Assembly: GCA_025965395.1 (NCBI GenBank)
Contig: JAOPXA010000144.1
Coordinates: 1 to 8,340, forward strand
DNA: 8,340 bases
DNA from: Nocardioidaceae bacterium
GTDB lineage: Bacteria; Actinomycetota; Actinomycetes; Propionibacteriales; Nocardioidaceae
Direction of reading: 5' to 3'
Position numbers and translations under genes: made by a program. Shown one piece after another: positions 1 to 6,743 of the stretch. Under the pieces are notes generated by a model. That model saw only the letters and a program-made list of their open reading frames with translations, did no database searches and had not been told where the DNA came from. How positions within the stretch are numbered: position 1 is the first letter of the stretch; each line of letters begins with the position of its first letter.

Positions 1-618
1 GTGCTCGTCGACTTCCGTTTCAACGCCGACGGTGTCTACCCGCTCTTGGTCAAAGCCTTGCATGGCTACCAGCAGGCGGTCGCCGAGTGGGACAAGGACA
101 TCCTGGAGCGCCTCGAGGCTGTCGGTATGAAGCTCGAGGACGTACGCGACGGCGAGCACTCGTGGATCATGAAGTTCTACCGCAACGGCGGTGGCTACTA
201 CCTCAACATCGGCGCCTCCGACATCATCGCCGACGGTGGCATCAAGGTCATCCAGTCCGATGACCTCGACACGCTCACCGCGGAAGGCGCGCGTATGAAC
301 GACGGCTCGCTCGTGCCGGCAGACGTCATCGTCATGGCCACCGGCTACGAAGGTCGACAGACCGAGCTAGAGGCACTCTTTGGTGAAGAAGTCGCCGAGC
401 GGGTAGGTCCGGTAGGCCGCGGATTCGACACCGAGGGGGAGTGGACCAACGTGTGGAAGCCCACCGCGCAAAAGGGCCTGTGGTTCATGCTCGGCGGCGT
501 CAATAATGCGCGTCCCAACTCGCAACTGGTGGCACTCAACATCAAGGCTGAGCTCGAGGGGCTCGTGCCGCCGAAGTTCCGAGGCGCTCAGCAGTCGCTC
601 GCCACAAGCACTTCATAG
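1..618 (+). CDS. Flavin-containing (class B-like) monooxygenase, C-terminal part
   Basis: This is a 5'-truncated gene of 205 visible codons. The reading frame is open to the window edge, so the GTG at base 1 is probably an internal valine codon. The visible part resembles the C-terminal half of FAD/NADPH flavin monooxygenases. It has a GGGYYLN segment near residue 63, a (P)ADVIVMATGY stretch ending with ATGY at residues 113-116, and a WFMLGG stretch near residue 161 followed by a helix rich in A, L and I. ATGY near the C-terminal end of the NADPH domain is typical of flavin monooxygenases. The Rossmann GxGxxG motifs that bind FAD and NADPH must lie upstream, outside the window. The family inserts one oxygen atom from O2 into a soft nucleophile or carbonyl in the cytoplasm; the substrate cannot be read from sequence. 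The stop lies 5 bases before an exporter gene, so the two are probably translated together. Family confidence is high, exact activity unknown. Confidence 0.85.
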   Translation: MLVDFRFNADGVYPLLVKALHGYQQAVAEWDKDILERLEAVGMKLEDVRDGEHSWIMKFYRNGGGYYLNIGASDIIADGGIKVIQSDDLDTLTAEGARMNDGSLVPADVIVMATGYEGRQTELEALFGEEVAERVGPVGRGFDTEGEWTNVWKPTAQKGLWFMLGGVNNARPNSQLVALNIKAELEGLVPPKFRGAQQSLATSTS

Positions 619-623
619 CCTTC

Positions 624-1826
624 GTGGCGAGGATCTCGGGGGGCCGCGCGTTCGTCGCGGTGATCTTTGCGTTTGTCTTGATGACCTCAGGCGTGCTGAT
701 CCCGACCCCGATGTACGGGGCGTACCAGGAGAAGTTCGGCTTCACGGTGGCCACGTCCACGGTGATCTATGCGGTCTACTCCCTGGGCGTCCTGATCGCG
801 CTGCTCGTCTTCGGCCGTTGGTCGGACACCCTCGGGCGTCGGCCGATCTTGCTGGCTGGTCTGACGATCGCGCTGATCAGCCATGCGCTGTACTTCTCGG
901 CCGAATCCACGTCGATGTTGCTCGTGGCGCGAGTCCTCTCGGGAATGTCGACGGGTGTTTTCGTCGGCGCAGCGACGGCGTCGGTCATCGAGCTCGCGAC
1001 ACCCACGTGGCGTGAGCGCGCGCCATTGGTCACCACCATCATCAGCATCATCGGACCGTGCCTGGGACCACTGGTGACGGCCATCCTCATGGATGCACTG
1101 CCGTGGGACCTGCACCTCACCTTCGTCGTGTACGGCGCCCTCACGGCCGCAGCCATCGTGCTGGTGATCTTCATCCCGGAAACCGTCATGAGGCGGCCCG
1201 GCGTGCGGCCTCAGTTCCAGCGACCCACCGTGCCGGCGGCCGCACGCAAGGCCTTCGCCGTCGCGTCGGTCGCCTGCTTCGCCGGCTTCGCAATCACCGG
1301 GCTGATGGCTGCCGTCTCACCTCAGTTCGTGGCGCAAGCGATCGACAATCCCAGTCACGTCGTCCAGGTGCTGGTCGTGGTGTTGATCTTCGCCTCGTCG
1401 GTGATCGGCCAGGTTGCCTTCCAAGGCTTTCCGACCCAGCCGGCGATCGTGGTGGGTTGCGTGTTGTTGACGGTGGGTTCCCTGCTGCTCGTCTTGGCGC
1501 TGGCAACGGACTCGTTCGTGCTCATGCTTCTCGCCTCAGCCGTGACCGGCGTCGGCCATGGTGCGGCGTTCAGCAAGGGCTTGGCGTCCGTGCTCGAAAA
1601 GGTCGGGCGTGACGTACGTGCGGGCGTGACGTCCGCGTTCTTCATCGTGGCGTATCTCTCCCTGTCGGTTCCGGTCATCGCCGAAGGCATCGCGGCTCGG
1701 CGCTGGGGGATCACCCCCGCGAGCATCGTCTTCACCAGTGCGGGGGCGGTTCTGGCCGGTGGGGCCCTGATCTATCTGCTCATTGAGCAGCGCCGCGTTC
1801 TCACGCCAAGTATTCCTCGTCCGTAA
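624..1826 (+). CDS. MFS transporter, drug:H+ antiporter-like
   Basis: A 400-residue integral membrane protein, the usual length for a 12-helix major facilitator. Hydrophobic segments lie at about residues 8-30, 40-63, 74-92, 97-120, 126-146, 148-174, then after a basic loop at 208-231, 246-267, 273-295, 297-312, 336-358 and 366-387. Motif A is clear between helices 2 and 3: GRWSDTLGRR at residues 64-73. A GPCLGP stretch at residues 134-139 resembles antiporter motif C of helix 5. Together these suggest a proton-coupled exporter of small molecules; the substrate is not predictable. The start is GTG, 5 bases after the monooxygenase stop. I see no strong Shine-Dalgarno sequence, which fits translational coupling. 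The GTG places 8 residues before helix 1; the next in-frame ATG, at residue 20, would cut into helix 1. The 3' end overlaps the opposing cupin gene by 26 bases. Confidence 0.88.
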   Translation: MARISGGRAFVAVIFAFVLMTSGVLIPTPMYGAYQEKFGFTVATSTVIYAVYSLGVLIALLVFGRWSDTLGRRPILLAGLTIALISHALYFSAESTSMLLVARVLSGMSTGVFVGAATASVIELATPTWRERAPLVTTIISIIGPCLGPLVTAILMDALPWDLHLTFVVYGALTAAAIVLVIFIPETVMRRPGVRPQFQRPTVPAAARKAFAVASVACFAGFAITGLMAAVSPQFVAQAIDNPSHVVQVLVVVLIFASSVIGQVAFQGFPTQPAIVVGCVLLTVGSLLLVLALATDSFVLMLLASAVTGVGHGAAFSKGLASVLEKVGRDVRAGVTSAFFIVAYLSLSVPVIAEGIAARRWGITPASIVFTSAGAVLAGGALIYLLIEQRRVLTPSIPRP

Positions 1827-2208
1827 CGTGATCGCCCCACGTCGCGTCGGCGCCATCGTCTTGGACTTCGTGGACCGCGATGTGCGTCATGAACTGATCG
1901 GGAGCGCTGCCGTGCCAGTGCCAGACACCCGGTGCGCAGACGATCGTGTCACCGGCTGAATGACGACTGACCGGGCCTCCGCGCTCTTGGGTGAGTGCGA
2001 TCCCGTCGATGACGTGCAGGATCTGACCATACTGATGGCTGTGCCACACCGTACGTGAACCAGGCGCCAGCTGGACCCTAAGCAGCCGAAGGCGTGAGGG
2101 GGCAACGCCGCTGCCGAGATGGTCGACCCAGGCTTGCCCGGTGAGAACCGTCGAAGGTACGTCGACCGACTGCGAGCCGCCGACGACAAAACGTTCAGAG
2201 TCAGACAT
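1801..2208 (-). CDS. Small metal-binding cupin, hydroxynitrile-lyase-like
   Basis: A 135-residue single-domain cupin. The start ATG has a good ribosome site: AAGGAG five bases upstream. Cupin motif 1 reads G-x5-H56-S-H58-x3-Q62-x6-G; cupin motif 2 contains the APG and WHWHG residues around H97. The usual motif-1 glutamate is glutamine. Two His, one Gln and a distal His with this spacing match the manganese site of the Granulicella tundricola hydroxynitrile lyase cupin (recalled as H53, H55, Q59, H94). The following ERGGPV, MTHIAV and HVTDEEYLA segments also suit that group. Members are cytoplasmic Mn or Fe proteins; many are unassigned, and cyanohydrin-lyase activity is known in a few. I therefore infer metal binding, not a reaction. 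The gene stands alone on the minus strand and converges on the MFS gene with a 26-base overlap. Confidence 0.88.
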   Translation of the reverse strand: MSDSERFVVGGSQSVDVPSTVLTGQAWVDHLGSGVAPSRLRLLRVQLAPGSRTVWHSHQYGQILHVIDGIALTQERGGPVSRHSAGDTIVCAPGVWHWHGSAPDQFMTHIAVHEVQDDGADATWGDHVTDEEYLA

Positions 2209-2240
2209 GTGGGCTCCTTGATGAGGCTCTTTCGGCCGCC

Positions 2241-2268
2241 ACCCTATCGGGCATCCGACTCACAGCAA
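2241..2268 (-). promoter_or_regulatory. Candidate sigma-A-like promoter of the cupin gene
   Basis: Read on the minus strand, TTGCTG (2268-2263) is followed after 16 bases by TAGGGT (2246-2241), which fits the actinobacterial TTGNNN / TANNNT pattern. The -10 lies 32 bases upstream of the cupin ATG, leaving room for a short leader holding the AAGGAG. The matches are partial, so this is a candidate only. Confidence 0.3.
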
Positions 2269-2367
2269 CCTGGAACACAACGTGTAGCGCTTACGACACG
2301 TGGCCGTAATGCGAGAGGTACATGCTGATTGCTGAGATTGCGTCGTGCGGCGCGATCGTCACCGATG

Positions 2368-2373
2368 AAAGGA
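2368..2373 (+). promoter_or_regulatory. Ribosome binding site deciding the glnN start
   Basis: AAAGGA lies 11 bases before the ATG at 2385, a slightly long but workable spacing. A competing in-frame ATG at 2322 has GAGAGG three bases upstream, which is too close. It would add 21 residues that do not look like the conserved N terminus of type III glutamine synthetases. Confidence 0.5.
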
Positions 2374-2384
2374 ATCGGATTCAC

Positions 2385-4562
2385 ATGAGCGCAAACAACG
2401 TCCGCCTGCAGGCGATCGCCGACGTCGAGGCTTACGTACCCCCAGCGCCTAGTTTTGCGTTGGACGAGACGCCCGGAGACATTTTTGGAGAGAATGTCTT
2501 CAACTTGGTCGTGATGCAGAAGCGTCTGCCGAAGTCTGTCTACAAGTCAGTCGTCGCCACCATCGAGCACTCGAAGCCACTCGACCCTCTCGTCGCCGAC
2601 GCCGTCGCGTCCGCCATGAAGGACTGGGCCTTGGAGAAGGGCGCGACTCACTACGCGCACGTCTTCTACCCCCTGACCGGATTCACCGCTGAGAAGCACG
2701 ACAGCTTCTTGGAGCCCTCAGGTGACGGTTCCGCGCTCGCTGAATTTGCTGGCAAGACCCTGATCCAGGGTGAGCCTGATGCATCCAGCTTCCCCAACGG
2801 TGGCCTGCGCAACACGTTCGAGGCTCGTGGCTACACGGGCTGGGACGTTCAGAGCCCCGCCTACGTGCTGGAGAACCCCAACGGCAACACGCTGTGCATC
2901 CCGACCGTCTTCGTCTCGATGACCGGTGAAGCACTTGACCACAAGACGCCGCTCCTGCGCGCCCAGCAGGCCATGGCCGAGCACGCTGAGCGGGTTCTGC
3001 GCCTCTTCGGTGCGACGAACCCCGATCATGTGGTCTCGTTCTGTGGTCCCGAGCAGGAGTATTTCCTGATCGACCGGCACTTCTTCCTTGCGCGTCCGGA
3101 CCTGCTCAATGCTGGCCGTACGTTGTTCGGCGCCAAGCCTCCGAAGGGCCAAGAGTTCGACGACCACTATTTCGGTGCCATCCCCGAGCGCGTCTTGGGC
3201 TTCATGATGGACACCGAGCGTGAGCTCTTCAAGCTCGGCATCCCCGCCAAGACGCGTCACAACGAAGTGGCCCCCGGCCAGTTCGAGATCGCGCCGATGT
3301 TTGAGCGCGCCAACGTCGCCGCCGACCACCAGCAGCTCCTCATGACGACGTTCAAGACGATCGCCAAGAAGCACGGCATGGAATGCCTGTTCCACGAGAA
3401 GCCCTTCGAAGGCGTCAACGGTTCGGGCAAGCACGTCAACTTCTCGATGGGCAACTCGACCGAGGGCAACCTGTTGCTCCCCGGCGACACTCCGCACGAC
3501 AACGCCCAGTTCCTCGTGTTCTGCGCCGCCGTCATCCGCGCCGTGCACCTCAACGGCGGCCTCCTTCGCGCGTCCGTCGCTTCTGCGAGCAACGACCACC
3601 GTCTCGGCGCCAATGAGGCTCCGCCGGCGATCATCTCAATCTTCCTCGGCGATCAGCTCGCCGATGTTTTCGAGCAGATCGCCAAGGGCGCCGCAGTGTC
3701 GTCGAAGGGCAAGGGACTCATGCACATCGGCGTCGACACGCTGCCGATCTTGCCCACCGATCCCGGCGACCGTAACCGTACGAGCCCCTTCGCTTTCACG
3801 GGCAACCGTTTCGAGTTCCGCGCTCCAGGGTCGCTCCAGTCAGTTGCCTCGCCGATGGTCACGATCAACACGATCATGGCTGACTCGCTGGACTACATCG
3901 CTACCGCGCTCGAGGCCGCTGTGGAGGCAGGCACCGAGTTCAACTCGGCAGTCCAGGACCTGCTCACCGAGATCATCACTGATCACGGCGCGGTGGTGTT
4001 CAACGGTGACGGCTACTCGGACGACTGGCAGATTGAAGCGGCCTCGCGCGGTCTGAAGAACCTCCGCACGACGGTCGACGCCCTTCCGGAGCTCATCACG
4101 GAAGAAGCGATGACCCTGTTCGAGAAGTACAAGGTCTTCAACCGTCGCGAGATGCACAGCCGCTACGAGATCGGTCTGGAGCAGTACGTGCTCACGATCG
4201 GTGTCGAGGCTCGCATCACGCACGAGATCGGCGCCACGTCGATCCTGCCGGCGGCAGTCCGCTACCAGACCGAGCTCGCCACCAACCTCGGTGCGCTCAA
4301 GGCAGCTGGAGTCAAGGGTGACACCGCCGCGCTGGAAGAGGTGTCAGCTCCGCTTGCTGACCTTCGCTCGGCGCTTGCTGACCTGAAGGCTGGCATCGAG
4401 GCCGATGCCGGTCACGACGCCATGGAAGAGGCGAAGCACTACCAGAGCGTGATCTTGCCCGCGATGTCGGCAGTTCGTGCGGCTTCGGACGTGCTCGAGG
4501 GAATCGTCGCCGATGACCTCTGGCCGCTTCCGACCTACCAGGAGATGCTCTACATCCTGTAG
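2385..4562 (+). CDS. glnN: Glutamine synthetase type III
   Basis: It makes glutamine from glutamate, ammonium and ATP in the cytoplasm. At 725 residues it has the length of type III enzymes (about 700-730), far longer than type I or II (350-470). Glutamine synthetase motifs appear in order: [11 protein letters not shown] from residue 220 with metal-binding glutamates, [12 protein letters not shown] from residue 293, the ATP/glutamate loop [12 protein letters not shown] from residue 345, and [16 protein letters not shown] at 464-479, whose GNRFEFR holds the substrate-binding arginine and metal glutamate. The N terminus (NVRLQAI, then GDIFGENVF) and a long helical C terminus are also typical of type III. 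No type I adenylylation-site tail is seen. The gene is monocistronic: divergent from the cupin, with a strong hairpin 11 bases after its stop. The start at 2385 was chosen over 2322 by ribosome site and family N terminus. Confidence 0.97.
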   Translation: MSANNVRLQAIADVEAYVPPAPSFALDETPGDIFGENVFNLVVMQKRLPKSVYKSVVATIEHSKPLDPLVADAVASAMKDWALEKGATHYAHVFYPLTGFTAEKHDSFLEPSGDGSALAEFAGKTLIQGEPDASSFPNGGLRNTFEARGYTGWDVQSPAYVLENPNGNTLCIPTVFVSMTGEALDHKTPLLRAQQAMAEHAERVLRLFGATNPDHVVSFCGPEQEYFLIDRHFFLARPDLLNAGRTLFGAKPPKGQEFDDHYFGAIPERVLGFMMDTERELFKLGIPAKTRHNEVAPGQFEIAPMFERANVAADHQQLLMTTFKTIAKKHGMECLFHEKPFEGVNGSGKHVNFSMGNSTEGNLLLPGDTPHDNAQFLVFCAAVIRAVHLNGGLLRASVASASNDHRLGANEAPPAIISIFLGDQLADVFEQIAKGAAVSSKGKGLMHIGVDTLPILPTDPGDRNRTSPFAFTGNRFEFRAPGSLQSVASPMVTINTIMADSLDYIATALEAAVEAGTEFNSAVQDLLTEIITDHGAVVFNGDGYSDDWQIEAASRGLKNLRTTVDALPELITEEAMTLFEKYKVFNRREMHSRYEIGLEQYVLTIGVEARITHEIGATSILPAAVRYQTELATNLGALKAAGVKGDTAALEEVSAPLADLRSALADLKAGIEADAGHDAMEEAKHYQSVILPAMSAVRAASDVLEGIVADDLWPLPTYQEMLYIL

Positions 4563-4573
4563 TTTGGGTTGTT

Positions 4574-4624
4574 CACGAAGCCCGTGGAAGGCGAATTCAC
4601 ACCCTGTCTTTCGCGGGCTTCGTG
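4574..4624 (+). terminator. Hairpin after glnN, strand-specific
   Basis: CACGAAGCCCG (4574-4584) pairs perfectly with CGGGCTTCGTG (4614-4624). Pairing continues inward through 4585-4593 with 4605-4613, giving a 20-bp stem and an 11-base loop. Four inner pairs are G-U in the plus-strand RNA and would be A-C mismatches in the minus-strand RNA. The structure therefore favours plus-strand transcripts, as expected of a glnN terminator. No U tract follows, so it is either a U-less actinobacterial terminator or an RNA-stabilising 3' end. Confidence 0.65.
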
Positions 4625-4671
4625 CTTCCCAAGACCTAGTGAATAGGTTAGATGAATGTTACGTTGGAGTC

Positions 4672-5238
4672 ATGTCGCGTATCGCTCCGACGGAGCCTGA
4701 TGTCTATGAAGCGGCCTTCGGGCCCGATGCTACGAACGCCGAGAAGGTGTTCGCTCATGCACCTGAGATTGCCAAGGCATATCTCAATTTCGGGGCCGTT
4801 GCCCGTGAGCACACCAAGCTTCCGTTCCGTCTGGTCGAGCTTGTGCGGCTTCGTGTTGCATTCCACAATCAATGCCGGCTTTGTATGTCGTTGCGCTATG
4901 AAGGACCACAGGGGGAGCAGGCGCTCGAGGAGGGCCTTGTGTGTTCGCTCGCCAAGCCGTACGAGGCGCCTGACCTGAGTCCGGCAGAAGTTGCTGCTCT
5001 TGCCTATGCCGACAAGATGGCGACCGATCACCTCTCGATCAACGATGCGACCTTCGATGACCTGCGCAAGCATTTCGACAATGCGCAGATCATGGAGTTC
5101 TGCCTTCGTGTGGCGGCCAACGTCGGCTTCGGCCGTATGGCGGCCGTGCTCGACGTCATCCCGCAGGACGAGCTTCCCGACGAGCTGCGCGGTGACGGCA
5201 CGGTTGCGCCCTGGGAGCTCGCCGTCGTCAGCTCCTAG
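4672..5238 (+). CDS. Carboxymuconolactone decarboxylase / AhpD-like protein
   Basis: A 188-residue helical protein of the CMD/AhpD family. The core runs from KLPFRLVELVRLRVA (E56, a position like the AhpD active-site glutamate) to HNQCRLCMSLRYEG, which contains the CxxC pair C68 and C71. In AhpD a histidine follows the second cysteine by four residues; here that position is R75. A redox-active disulfide is likely, but the AhpD proton relay would be altered. Family members act as alkylhydroperoxidases or decarboxylases; most are uncharacterised, so I give no substrate. The ATG at 4672 is preceded by GGAG with only two bases between, an unusually short gap. An in-frame GTG at 4639 is the alternative and would add 11 residues. 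The phosphodiesterase gene follows after 7 bases, suggesting an operon. Confidence 0.85.
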   Translation: MSRIAPTEPDVYEAAFGPDATNAEKVFAHAPEIAKAYLNFGAVAREHTKLPFRLVELVRLRVAFHNQCRLCMSLRYEGPQGEQALEEGLVCSLAKPYEAPDLSPAEVAALAYADKMATDHLSINDATFDDLRKHFDNAQIMEFCLRVAANVGFGRMAAVLDVIPQDELPDELRGDGTVAPWELAVVSS

Positions 5239-5245
5239 TCTGTCG

Positions 5246-5752
5246 ATGACTCAGCCGCGGTCGTTGCGGGTTGCGGTTGTCGCGGACACTCACGCGCCAC
5301 GATTTTGGAAGGGGTGTCCGCCTGGGTTGGCAGGACACCTGGACGGCGTGGATCTCATCCTGCATGCCGGTGACGCATGCACCGCAGGAGTACTCCACGA
5401 GCTCGAGACATACGCTCCCGTTCGCGCAGTGCTGGGAAACAACGACGGGCCCGATGTAGCAGATTGGGGTGCTCCGGTCGTGGCCGAGTTCGAGCTTGCA
5501 GGTGTGGTGGTGGCGATGATCCACGATGGGGGACCTGCGAAGGGTCGGTTCGCTCGTCTGCGCGTCGCCTTCCCGTCGGCAGACCTCGTGGTCTTCGGAC
5601 ACTCACACATTCCTGTTACCGAAGAACGCGATGGATTTCGAATCTTCAACCCTGGCTCGCCGACAGACAAGCGGCGTCAGCCACACAAGACCATGGGCAT
5701 GTTGGAGATCGGCCGCAGCATGATTCTGTCCGCTGAGATCATCGTGCTCTAG
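5246..5752 (+). CDS. YfcE/MJ0936-type metallophosphodiesterase
   Basis: A 168-residue calcineurin-like phosphoesterase of the short YfcE/MJ0936 class, which hydrolyses phosphodiesters using two divalent metals. The metal-binding motifs occur in order: D14-x-H16 in VVADTHA, HAGD with D43, the GNND block at 64-67, IHDGG with H93, and GHSHIP with H119 and H121. The C-terminal FNPGSPT at about 134-140 is also characteristic. The length is normal and no membrane segment or signal peptide is seen, so it should be cytoplasmic. The ATG lies 7 bases after the stop of the upstream CMD gene and has no visible ribosome site, which points to translational coupling. A TTG at codon 7 is a less likely start. 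The physiological substrate is unknown for most of the family. Its stop codon lies in a CTAG shared with the opposing oxidoreductase gene. Confidence 0.92.
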   Translation: MTQPRSLRVAVVADTHAPRFWKGCPPGLAGHLDGVDLILHAGDACTAGVLHELETYAPVRAVLGNNDGPDVADWGAPVVAEFELAGVVVAMIHDGGPAKGRFARLRVAFPSADLVVFGHSHIPVTEERDGFRIFNPGSPTDKRRQPHKTMGMLEIGRSMILSAEIIVL

Positions 5753-6723
5753 AGCGCCCTGAGCTTTTCAAGGAGCGGGCCCGCAGCCTGTGCCAGAAAG
5801 TCATCTTGGCCGTCGTCGCCAATCTGGATGATGGCGACGTCGGTGAAACCTGCAGTGCAAAACGCCTGAATGCTCTCGGCGAGCTCATCGAGGTCAGGAC
5901 CACACGCGATGGATTCGGCCATATCCTCGGCGCGCACGAATTGCGAGGCTCCCGAGAATCCTGCCGGTGTGGGCAGGTCCGCGTTGACCTTCCAGCCACC
6001 GGCGAACCAGCGAAACTGGTCATGAGCTTTCGCGATGGCGGCATCCTTGTCCGGCCCCCAGCAGATCGGCACCTGACCGATCACGCGAGCGGCTTTCGCG
6101 TCCTTCCCGTGGGCCGCATGCCACGCATCAACCAGTCCTGCATCGGGCTCGACGGCCACGAAGTGGTCCGACAAAGGTGCGAAGCGCTTGATGGACTTGT
6201 CCCCGGAGACGGCAATCGCCAACGGCACGTCGTGGTCGGGAACGTCCCAGATGCGTCCGGAATCGACACGAAAATGTTCGCCCGCCCACGTGACGAGCTC
6301 ACCGGAGTGAAGGGCTCGAATGATGTGGATGGCCTCTTCCAACATGTCGTGGCGCTTGTCTACTGATGGCCAGCCCTCGCCGATCACGTGCTCATTGAGG
6401 TTTTCGCCAGTTCCGAGCCCAAGAATGAAGCGGTCGTCGGACAAGATCTGAAGGGTCGCAGCCTTTTGAGCAACGACCGCTGGGTGGTACCGCATGGTCG
6501 GGCAGGTGACGTAGGTCGCCAGCTCGATGCGTTCCGTGGCTTGAGCGACCGCGCCAAGCACAGTCCATGCGTACGGCGCGTGCCCCTGAGAGACAAGCCA
6601 TGGTGAGTAGTGGTCGCTTGAGACCGCGAAGTCGAAACCCAGTTGCTCGGCCTTCACGGCGTAGCGCACAAGCTCCTTTGGTCCGCTCTGCTCCGTCATG
6701 AGTGTGTATCCGAAGCGTGTCAT
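5749..6723 (-). CDS. F420-dependent luciferase-like oxidoreductase, G6PDH-like family
   Basis: A 324-residue TIM-barrel protein of the luciferase-like monooxygenase superfamily. It is closest by eye to F420-dependent glucose-6-phosphate dehydrogenase and its relatives. SSDHYSPW places H38 and W42, and LGLGTGENLNE places E107. The spacing between these residues matches the active-site His, Trp and Glu recalled for FGD1 (H40, W44, E109). These residues bind F420 and move protons during hydride transfer, so F420 use is well supported. Glucose 6-phosphate as substrate is not, because I could not align the phosphate-binding lysines and arginine. The ATG has GGAG four bases upstream. The gene starts 20 bases after the stop of the DUF2236 gene on the same strand, so the two are probably co-transcribed. 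It converges on the phosphodiesterase gene with a 4-base overlap. Confidence 0.92.
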   Translation of the reverse strand: MTRFGYTLMTEQSGPKELVRYAVKAEQLGFDFAVSSDHYSPWLVSQGHAPYAWTVLGAVAQATERIELATYVTCPTMRYHPAVVAQKAATLQILSDDRFILGLGTGENLNEHVIGEGWPSVDKRHDMLEEAIHIIRALHSGELVTWAGEHFRVDSGRIWDVPDHDVPLAIAVSGDKSIKRFAPLSDHFVAVEPDAGLVDAWHAAHGKDAKAARVIGQVPICWGPDKDAAIAKAHDQFRWFAGGWKVNADLPTPAGFSGASQFVRAEDMAESIACGPDLDELAESIQAFCTAGFTDVAIIQIGDDGQDDFLAQAAGPLLEKLRAL

Positions 6724-6743
6724 GGTTCTCCAAGGGTCGAAGG

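Larger units (their letters stand above)
2209..2384. other. Divergent intergenic region, cupin / glnN
   Basis: This 176-base gap separates the divergently transcribed cupin and glnN genes, so it should carry promoters for both. On the minus strand I can propose one weak promoter. On the plus strand I found no convincing -35/-10 pair. A short imperfect inverted repeat, CGTGT (2281-2285) and ACACG (2296-2300), flanks a 10-base spacer. GTAAT-N6-GGTAC (2306-2321) loosely resembles the two half sites of an actinobacterial GlnR box, but matches the second half poorly. Confidence 0.4.

Noticed and set aside
2322..2384. A longer glnN starting at the in-frame ATG at 2322.
   Set aside because: The extra 21 residues do not resemble type III glutamine synthetase N termini, and the ribosome site is only three bases from that ATG.
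2718..3599. A 293-residue open frame antisense to glnN.
   Set aside because: Long antisense frames are routine opposite high-GC genes. It is low in hydrophobic order, has no recognisable motif, and glnN is unmistakable on the other strand.
4644..4653. Possible -10 (TAGGTT or TTAGAT) for the CMD gene.
   Set aside because: No acceptable -35 lies at the right distance, and the short AT-rich stretch offers several overlapping matches.
5313..5339. Inverted repeat in the phosphodiesterase gene (GGTGTCCGCC with GGC-A-GGACACC), plus another GCGGACAC at 5282-5289 that could pair with its left arm.
   Set aside because: The stem has a bulge, lies wholly in conserved coding sequence, and the repeated GGACACTCAC words at 5284 and 5597 arise from the DTH and HSH metal motifs. 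It looks like chance at high GC.
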